From contig JAFEMH010001450.1 of NCBI GenBank assembly GCA_022495995.1, positions 62,001-126,000 of the forward strand: a DNA stretch of 64,000 bases, written 5' to 3'. Shown here in pieces: positions 56,330 to 64,000 of this stretch; position 1 is the stretch's first letter; the number at the start of each line of letters is the position of its first letter. Origin of the DNA: Adenophora triphylla var. japonica. Lineage: Eukaryota > Streptophyta > Magnoliopsida > Asterales > Campanulaceae. Made by a program: the position numbers and the translations under genes. Under the pieces are notes generated by a model, which saw only the letters and a list, made by a program, of their open reading frames with translations, made no database searches and was not told where the DNA came from.

Positions 56330-56790
56330 GCTAAAATGAAGATTCCGTAGCTAAATTGGGTTTAGAGACGGATTTATTCCGTAGCTATTCCGTGGGTGCA
56401 GGTTTGTCGCTAAATTGGGCGTCGCTGTTTTGTAGCTGTTTTAGAGACGGACATGTCCGTCTCTAAATCAGAGACGGATACGTCTGTCTCTAAATCAGCG
56501 ATGGATACGCCCGTCTCTAAATCAGCGACGGATACGCCCGTCTCTAATTCAGCGACGGATAAGCGCGTCTCTCCGTCTCTGATTCAGCGACGGATACGCC
56601 TGTCTCTGATTCAGCGACGGATACGCCCGTCTCTGATTCAGCGACGGATAAGCCTGTCTCTGATTCAGAGACGGATAAGCCCGTCTCTGATTCAGAGACG
56701 GATACGCTCATCTCTAATTCAGAGACAGATACGTACGTCTCTAAATTAGAGACAGATATTAACATATCTGTCTCCAAATTAGAGGCACGT
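56330..56790. repeat. CACTA subterminal repeat array
   Basis: A dozen or more units around TCAGCGACGGATACGCCCGT and CTCTAAT, mostly 27 bp apart, plus TTCCGTAGCTAAAT units at 56320-56400. Such subterminal arrays are the binding region of the TNPA-type protein in CACTA elements (established for En/Spm). A short frame through them (56453-56749) is not a gene. Confidence 0.85.
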
Positions 56791-57017
56791 TTTTTTAATT
56801 CTAATTTGAATAGATTGCTAATCTTCATTTAGAGACGGCGAATGATAATAACACAACTTGAAACAAAATAATAACATGCATATACAGTTACTTGTTTTAC
56901 AAAAGCACATCATATAGTTGTTTGCTAAATAAAAACAGACATGGAAGTAGCTAGGTAATGACAAAAAAAGTTTAAGTCATAATGTTGTACCAGCCCAAAA
57001 TATAAAACTAAACGAAT

Positions 57018-60000
57018 TTAAGAACCAAGTTTTGACCTCATGAATTCCTCCATTGCATTCAATCTTTCTCGCATTTCCTCATAGACTTTACGAGCCTCTT
57101 CTGCAGCACGGTGAGCCTCATCAATCATCATTTGAGCCTCTGGACTTATAGATGGAGGAGCCTTGCTAGACACGCTGGAAGGTGAAGACCCTGTTACAGC
57201 CAAAAAGGTCTTTGCTGTTCCGACACCCAAAACACGGCCTTTTTTCACACCCCCAACACTCTCAATCCACTTATCGCCTTCAAATGGAATGCTGGTGACA
57301 TCTACCGTAACAACTCCATCTACTCTTTCACCTTCTTCACTCACAGGTTGAACATCAACTTTATATTGCTCCTAAATCCATTAAATATTTCATACTAACT
57401 ATAAAAAAGGCCGTAGTGAAAAAATATTTGACTAAAACAATAAATGAACTTACAAGAGCTTCCGTGAGTTGTTTGTTGGCAAAAATCGGATTTCCATTCT
57501 CGTCCTTTTGGAGAGATCCATCGCGAGACTTTTTTCCATTATATTTGATGATCTCTTCTAGAACATGTATATCCTCACTGGGTCTTTTTTGTTTCTAGGT
57601 TCAGCCAACAGAAAGCAAAAAGAAACAACAAGTCAAAATCATTGACTTAACTTTCTTAAGTATCATATAATGCATATAAAATAATAAATTATCATCAGGT
57701 GTATTGAGTGGGTGTTGTTGTGGATATAGATTTCCTGGCAGGTTGTATAATATATTGGAAGGAACAACAAAACAAAAACTTTTCAAGAAAAAGCTTCAAA
57801 GAAAATTCAAAGAACATAGGATCGCCAGCTGAGGCGGCCGCCCTGGTAATGTATGAGGCGCCACCACCGGGCAAGAGCATGTTGCCTTAGTTTGCTGAAG
57901 TTGTTTTGCTGAAGTTGTTTTGTTGAACATTAGCAACAACATACATGCAGCTGTTAACTTATAAACAACAAAAACATAAAAAGTTTAGCCTATCAAATGA
58001 TAAATGATTAAACCTTAATGTGTAAATGATGCTTAAAGAAGTCTATCATATTCGCCAAAACTACTAGAACTACATATTAAATTTAAGTAGGTTGTATGCC
58101 TTTACAAACATACAAGCTGCTTATGGATTCTATTGCTTCTTAGTTAAATCAAAAACATACAGAACTATACTTGCCCATAATATTTTGTTTGCTTTCCTCC
58201 TCAATGTTGTTGCCCAAGACCATGAACAGAAAACCAGTTGTGTTGTGCACACAAGTTAAAAGAGAAAAATAGTGCAGGAATATTTTCATCATATTTTTGC
58301 ACATTTATACGCCCTCCACCCCATAATAAGAGTCAAGCTTTCCTTTCTGTCAGTCCCAAAAAACTGTCACGTTTCTAAATAAGGAAATAGTCTTGGTGCA
58401 ATTTTACCATGATAAAATCAATGTACAATCAGATAGATAGTTCAACAAGCTTCTCATAGATTTAAGAACTTAACAGATAAGTTAGTGTAGTGAACAGCTA
58501 TTTTAGTGGCAAAACTAGGTTTATTAAAGCAAAATTAGTTTCCTGCTGTTGGTACTAATGAAATATGCAAGAGAGAAAGAACTCCATTTTGAGTATGGCT
58601 CCCACATACAAGGTAATATCAACTAAGTAATCACGTCATAAATAGCGAAAAGTTTCATGTCAAAAAATATTTCTAGATGTTCAACTGGGGATAGATGGAG
58701 TAAAGCATTGCACCAGAAAAAAAATAAGAGAGTAAGACTTTAATCTAGTCTTTTATTTTACCCTACTTTGTAAAAATACTTGGTGACATAAAAATAAGGA
58801 TCAGATGATGTGAAACTGAAGCTTAAGTCAATGAAAATTGGTCACTTCAAACTCCATCACAAAATGAATGTCCATTTTAGTTCTTGATCAAGAACAAAAA
58901 TGCGCATTCATTTGGGACGGCAGGATTACAATATAATGGATACATATACTGAATATAATATGAGAACTTCATTGTGCAGCTCGACTTAATAACATGTTGG
59001 CTATCTATAAATGGGTGTTATCATTTGGCTATCTTTAATAAGGGGCGTGTTGAGCTTCAGAGATTACAGAAAGAAAACAAGCAAAAGGCAGCGCATGTGT
59101 ACAATATTGAAATAATATCAAGAAGAAAATGCAAATAAGGTACTCATCATATCATGAAAGGCATCAAGAAAGCAGCCAACCAGTATATGTGAGCAGCAAG
59201 ACCAATTTCTGTGATGCATCATATTGAAAATAGCAAGACCAATTTCAATAATCGTACGAGTATACCAACATTGAGCATAAGTAAAGCAAGTTGCAATCTC
59301 CATATGTATTGACATATTGAAATAAGCAAGACCAATTTCAATACATGAACGCAATGAAAGTTACCTCCTTATGTATATGCTGCTGGAAGGATACAGAACC
59401 TCCACCATGTGTGGCTTTTGCTATGCCACCTTCACCTCCACATCGGTTTTTCTTTGCAATTTTAGATTTTGACACATTCTCAGCAACTGCCCAATGTTCC
59501 ACCCACTTCTCCCAAAGGCTAGGCGGCATCCAGCTTGATTTTTTTTTCAATCTCCCATTTTCTCTTCATCTTGTTTATGTTGTTCCTATAAGTATTGGTT
59601 CCATGGCTACAAAATCCTTGATAAGCCTGCTGTTGTGTTTGTCCAGCATGAGAGTACAAGCTCTATTCACAAAGCATACAAATATATACTCATATATTAA
59701 TGCAATAATATAAAGCAAAAATAAAGAATAAGAAACATTTACTTATGGGCTTTACCAAGAACTCAGCAAACCACAATTTCTTGGTTCTTTCGGGGACACT
59801 AGACCACCTTGGATAAAAATGATCTTGATCAGAGCAATTCTTTTTCACAGTCCTCCAAAATTCTCGTGCATGTTTTTTGTACAAGTAGCTATAGATATGA
59901 GAAATAGAGAAAGAGTGAGAAGCAATTACAAAAAACAAGAGCAAATAAGTATGGACAGGAACTAACAAAGAGATATGAACCTAATTATAGAGCAAAAATC

Positions 60001-60336
60001 ATGGTATTTTTGTAAAAAACATTTGATAATAATTAAAAAACAAGAACCAGATAACACTTGCCATCCACTTTGCGATAGTGCAGTTATTTCTTTGTTGGTA
60101 TCAGTATCGACCTCGGGTAATATACGGCATACTTGAGTGCCAACAACCTGGATGATAGAGTTTTGTGCCTCTGAAGGAGATTGAGTAGGTTGTTCTGTGT
60201 TACCATTTGAGCTTCCAAATGCTTGTGTGTTATCAATTCCTGTTGTCAATGTGTTCCCATTACCTGTTGAGTTTTCTGATGAATGCGAAGGTGAAAACCC
60301 ATGAAAAAGAGCTCTTTGTATACTTGACTGTGACAT
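57018..60336 (-). CDS. CACTA TNPA-like gene (Transposase_24-type), multi-exon
   Basis: Start MSQSSIQRALFHGFSPSHSS at 60336. Exon pieces on the minus strand: 60336-about 60060 (TQVCRILPEVDTDTNKEIT, SQSGWQ); 59920-about 59750 (REFWRTVKKNCSDQDHFYP, RTKKLWFAEFLVK); 59600-59365 (KMKRKWEIEKK, WMPPSLWEKWVEHWAV, AKKNRCGGEGGIAKATHGGG); 57600-57430 (VLEEIIKYNGKKSRDGSL, NPIFANKQLTEAL); and 57372-57018 (GVVTVDVTSIPFEGDKWIE, a coiled segment RAAEEARKVYEEMRERL, end EFMRSKLGS). The block order is that of plant Ptta/En/Spm Transposase_24 proteins, which in En/Spm act with the transposase and bind subterminal repeats. The 57603-59365 interval is intronic AT-rich sequence with little else. Exon limits are approximate. 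Confidence 0.7.
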
Positions 60337-60642
60337 AGTTTTATCTAGGGAAAAAATATATCAGTACAATTGTAATATTTATATAAGTAAAACTGAGTAT
60401 ATAAGAAATTGAACATATATAATGAGTAAACGTTAAATAAATAAGATATGATTGCTAACAATTTGTAATACTAACTTAGCATACTGAAAGTATAATTAAA
60501 CAAAATACAAAACAAATGAAGATACTCAAACTTCTTGATTATCTATATGATCATACCGGCAATCAAAAGAACACGAGAGTCCATACACAATTTATTAAAC
60601 TTGCAACTACTTAAAGCTAAAATGGCAAGTGAGCATTGCAAA

Positions 60643-63600
60643 TCAGTGCACAAGGGCATCCTCATCATCTGACTCATATTCGCCATCCTCTAAATCATTG
60701 TCAACTTCATTATCTTCTTCGTCATCGTCATCGTCTACTTCTTCTTCACCTCTTTCTTCCTCTTCAGAATCTTCATCGAGGTTAATGTATGTCTCCTCGT
60801 CATCAACTCCAGTGTGAAGGATGGGATTATCCAGGTCCGCTCCACCATCAGTAACAGGGGTAATAACAGGCATAATACATTCTTGGTAAAAGGCATTATG
60901 TAATGACTCTTCGTTGTCCATAAGAATATTTTCTTTGTAGGGTACATCAATTCTACCTCTAGCTATTGTCTTAAAAACAGCCCACCAATGTCCATGCCCT
61001 TGTTTTCTTGAAGGGTATTCAGTAAAGTAACATTGGTGAGCTTGGGATGCTAGCACGTAGGTGTCTTTACCTCTATATTTCAAGTTTGAATTGACATCCA
61101 CAATATCACACATTGGATTCAGTTTTATACCTTTTCCAATTGTTGGATCAAACCACTTGCAATTAAATAGAACTACCTTTTTACCACCCAAATAGCCTAA
61201 TTGAATGACCTCCAACAATTTCCCATAATAGTCAACATCTGAGCCTTTTACAAACACGCCACTATTCATTGTTGTCCTATTTCCACCATAATCTTCCGTA
61301 TGAAAGGCATATCCATTAACAAAGTAGTCATTAAAGCGTTGGACATCAAGAAGACTTGGACCCTCAGCCAAATGAGTAATACCAGGATACATCACTTCAT
61401 CATTTGGATTTTCCTCGATCTATCAATAAAAGAAATAAAGCAACATTCAAGATTTTTCAAAGTGAAGTTAAGGATACAAATTACTTATGTGAAAGACCTT
61501 ACTTACATGGCGTTTAAACCATCTATAAAATGCATTATCTTTCTTGACCTCTAAGAGTTGGCGACTAATGTTTGGGTCCTCCTTCCGCACATATGCTTCG
61601 AACAACCTAGAATAAATTAGATTTAGGATAACTTACAGTATAATGTATTATTTATATGAGTGAACCAAGAAGATGTTTTAAGAATAAGAACTCACGGAAT
61701 ATATGTTTTTGTGACCTCTTCACGGTTAAGGAGTACGTATGTGCGAGCATTATGAAATTCAGATTCCGTCAATTTGATATGCTTTTTCTCTTTGATTGGG
61801 TTTCCAAGAAAGCGACCAGGATATTTGAGAACAGAAATATCTTTGTTATTCAGAAGCACACCGCCATCATTGTTCCTACCAACACTTGTTAACTTGGTGG
61901 AAACTTCATCATCGAGGTAGTAGCTACAAAAATAAGATGCTTCGCTCATCAAGTACCCTTTCACAATTGAACCCTCCACTCTAGCCTTGTTCTTAACCTT
62001 CATCTTTAAAGTGTTTAAAAACCTCTCAAATGGGTACATCCACCGATATTGTACTGGACCTGCAACCCTTGCTTCATATGCCAAGTGAATAGGTAAATGC
62101 TCCATTGAATCAAAGAATGTTGGAGGAAAAATCTTCTCAAGCTTGCAAAGCGTAACAACAATGTTTTTCTCAAGAAGCTTTAGATCCTCCTCACGTAAAA
62201 CACTAGAGCATATGACTTTGAAGAATTCACTCAACTCGGCTAGGGGAGCTAATATGGCATCAGGCAACAAGTCACGGAAGGCAATTGGAAGTAGCCTTTC
62301 CAAGAACACATGGCAGTCATGACTCTTCATCCCTTGCATCTTTAAAGTTTCTAAGTTAGCACATCTAGCCAAATTGGAAGAGTAACCATCTGGTAACCTC
62401 AAAGTCTTCACCCACTTTAACACCTTCATTTTATCTTCTCTTGAAAGTGTGTATTGTGCCTTAGGCTGAATAGGCTTTCCCTTACGATCCAGGGTCAGGT
62501 TTAAACCTCGACGATTGCAAAGCTTTTCCATATCCATCCGAGCCTTTTTATTATCTTTACTCTTAGCCATATCCATAATTGTATTAAATATGTTATCAAA
62601 AACATTTTTTTCAATGTGCATCAAGTCAAGATTGTGGCGAACAAGGTTTGTCTTCCAATAAGGCAAGTCCCAGAATGTGCTACGCTTCTTCCAGTTGTGA
62701 GATTCCCCAAAACCAGGGTGATTGAAATTGGCATTCGATGCACCCCACTTATCTTCCCCTATATGTGAAAGTCTTTCTAAAATCTCATCACCTGACAAAC
62801 GGGGAGGGGCTTCATCATGCTCGACTCTACACTTTGTAAAATGTTGCGAAGAATTTCTGAATTGATGATTTTGGGGTAAAAATTGCCGATGACAGTCAAA
62901 GAAACATGGTTTCTTCCCTTCGATAAGCCTGAATGCCTTCGTAAGCTCCATACAGTAAGGACAAGACAATTCTCCATGTGTACTCCAACCAGAAAGGTAG
63001 CCATATGCAGGGAAGTCACTGACTGTCCACATTAAGGCAGCCTTCATTTGAAAATTCTGCTTTGTTGATACATCCCAAGTTTCAACACCAATATTCCACA
63101 AACCTTGTAACTCCTCGATCAATGGTTGAAGATATATGTCTATATTCTTACCCGGTCCTTTGGGACTAGGTACAAGCAACGTAAGAAACATATATTCTTC
63201 ATTCATGCATAACCCTATCTTTTTAACAATCTTACAAGTGTCATCCCAACTTCTGGCCATCGTATTTTTTTTCTGGTAGCAACTTTTGAATGAAGTCCAT
63301 AAACTGGTTATAAGTTCTCACACTCACATTACCCTCCGTCTTTATGTTCAAACACTCTGTAGCAGCTTCTACAATTGACGGCTTGCTACATTCAGAAACA
63401 GGTTCACGTGCAGCATTTAACATATCTAACCACTCTTGTACTACTTTTGTTGGTTTCTCAGTAATGGATTTCGGAGGCCAAGAAAAATTTGGCCCTGCAG
63501 CATCCATAACCATATCAATCATACTAGGAACATTTTCATCCCGGGTCATGGATGCCCCCTGTTGATCAACAACGCTAGGATGAAAATTTTTCTCAAAACT

Positions 63601-63915
63601 TCTATTAGGCTCATCTACCATTGATTCACCATGTGATGTCCACACTTCATAATTTTGTTTAAAACCATGCTTATAAAGGCGATTGTACAATTCATGTTCC
63701 AGTAAAAACTTGTTATTGTTACACCCGACACGAGGTCTCTTTGCAGCTCTATTAGAACTTGTAGCACAGGGACATCTTATACGACCTTCAATAAGATGTT
63801 CTTTCCTAGACTTTGCATATTTTACAAATTTATCCAACCCCTGTAAAAATTATGGAGTAACATTCCCACTTTCATCTAAACGTTGATACATCCAACTCCT
63901 ATTCTTATCTGACAT
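60643..63915 (-). pseudogene. CACTA transposase (TNP2 type), internally deleted
   Basis: Start ATG at 63915 (MSDKNRSWMYQRLDESGNV), the Transposase-associated domain; a TAA at 63850-63852 interrupts it, then FVKYAKSRKEHLIEGRIRCP. An A-run near 63270 (GAAAAAAAATACG) shifts the frame. After KIVKKIGL the protein jumps to CMNEEYMFLTLLVPSPKGPG, then QPLIEELQGLW, SDFPAYGYLSGWSTHGELSC and the DUF4218 region (MKSHDCHVFLERLLPIAFRD, YPFERFLNTLKMKVKNKARV). After an intron (about 61690-61400) a DUF4216 exon 61395-60643 follows (LGGKKVVLFNCKWFDPT, ASQAHQCYFTEYP) with a long acidic tail. About 130 residues usually found between the KKIGL and CMNEEY blocks are absent, so activity is unlikely. Confidence 0.85.
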
Positions 63916-64000
63916 TTCAAAGATGGATATAACAAAAGCTAGTATATTTATCCACACAAAACAACCAATAAATCAATGCAACAACTAGTAGAGTAAACTC
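63916..64000. other. CACTA sequence upstream of the transposase start
   Basis: AT-rich, non-coding; window edge. Confidence 0.4.

Larger units (their letters stand above)
56289..64000 (-). mobile_element. CACTA (En/Spm-type) DNA transposon, right end beyond window
   Basis: The left terminus CACTACAAGGAAAATCC follows TTT (56286-56288, candidate 3-bp target duplication). Subterminal repeats occupy 56330-56790. Two minus-strand genes follow, a TNPA/Transposase_24-like gene (57018-60336) and a TNP2-type transposase (60643-63915). The other terminus is not in the window. Confidence 0.9.

Noticed and set aside
56453..56749. ORF with MSVSKSETDTSVSKS repeats
   Set aside because: It is the CACTA subterminal repeat array read in one frame.

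Overview
This is a repeat-dominated nuclear region of a plant, most likely a eudicot. No host protein-coding gene was found. Nearly every readable protein is a transposon protein of plant type: Ty3/gypsy Tat (Ogre/Retand-like) and Athila lineages, SIRE-like Ty1/copia, and a CACTA DNA transposon. Between them lie Tourist-, Stowaway- and hAT-like MITEs and one ~105-bp fragment of chloroplast rpoC2.

Layout, left to right. 1-6935 (minus): a young Tat element (Tat-1) cut by the left window edge, with RT, a 1109-codon gag-protease frame, leader, PBS and a 1745-bp 5' LTR. It is inserted into a copia element (copia-1, minus, 6941-13966), which sits in a Tat-type LTR fragment (LTR-F, 13967-14833), which sits in a second Tat element (Tat-A, plus, 14834-25179). 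Tat-A keeps RNase H-integrase, two genes on the opposite strand (a DUF7745-like protein and a plant-mobile-domain, PMD, protein), a long 3' region of tandem arrays and its 3' LTR. Tat-A interrupts an Athila element (minus, 25180-31464), which interrupts the gag of another gypsy element (gypsy-E, minus, 31465-33218).

The stretch 33219-36090 holds MITEs and a G-rich fold-back element. The right nest begins with a probable LTR and a broken Transposase_28-like frame (element C, about 36090-39625, with the rpoC2 fragment). It is interrupted by a Tat-A-type LTR (39626-40530), then by Tat-B (minus, from 40531). Tat-B shows its 3' LTR, a 42-bp tandem array, and the same antisense PMD and DUF7745 genes as Tat-A. 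Tat-B is itself broken by a Stowaway MITE, a solo LTR (LTR-D) and copia-2 (plus, 48206-56288). Copia-2 is broken by a CACTA transposon (56289 to beyond the window).

The most interesting observation concerns control regions. Each LTR family carries its own short CpG-rich dyad, usually paired, upstream of a TATAAATA box. In Tat-A and Tat-B the same family-specific pair recurs 115-205 bp upstream of each antisense gene. In copia-2 a pair lies at the same distance upstream of an accessory ORF. Pair spacings cluster near 19-21, 30-34, 41 and 103-109 bp. This looks like an element-specific operator code linking the LTR promoter with accessory-gene promoters, possibly read by an element-encoded protein. 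The motif positions are read from the sequence; the regulatory role is inference.
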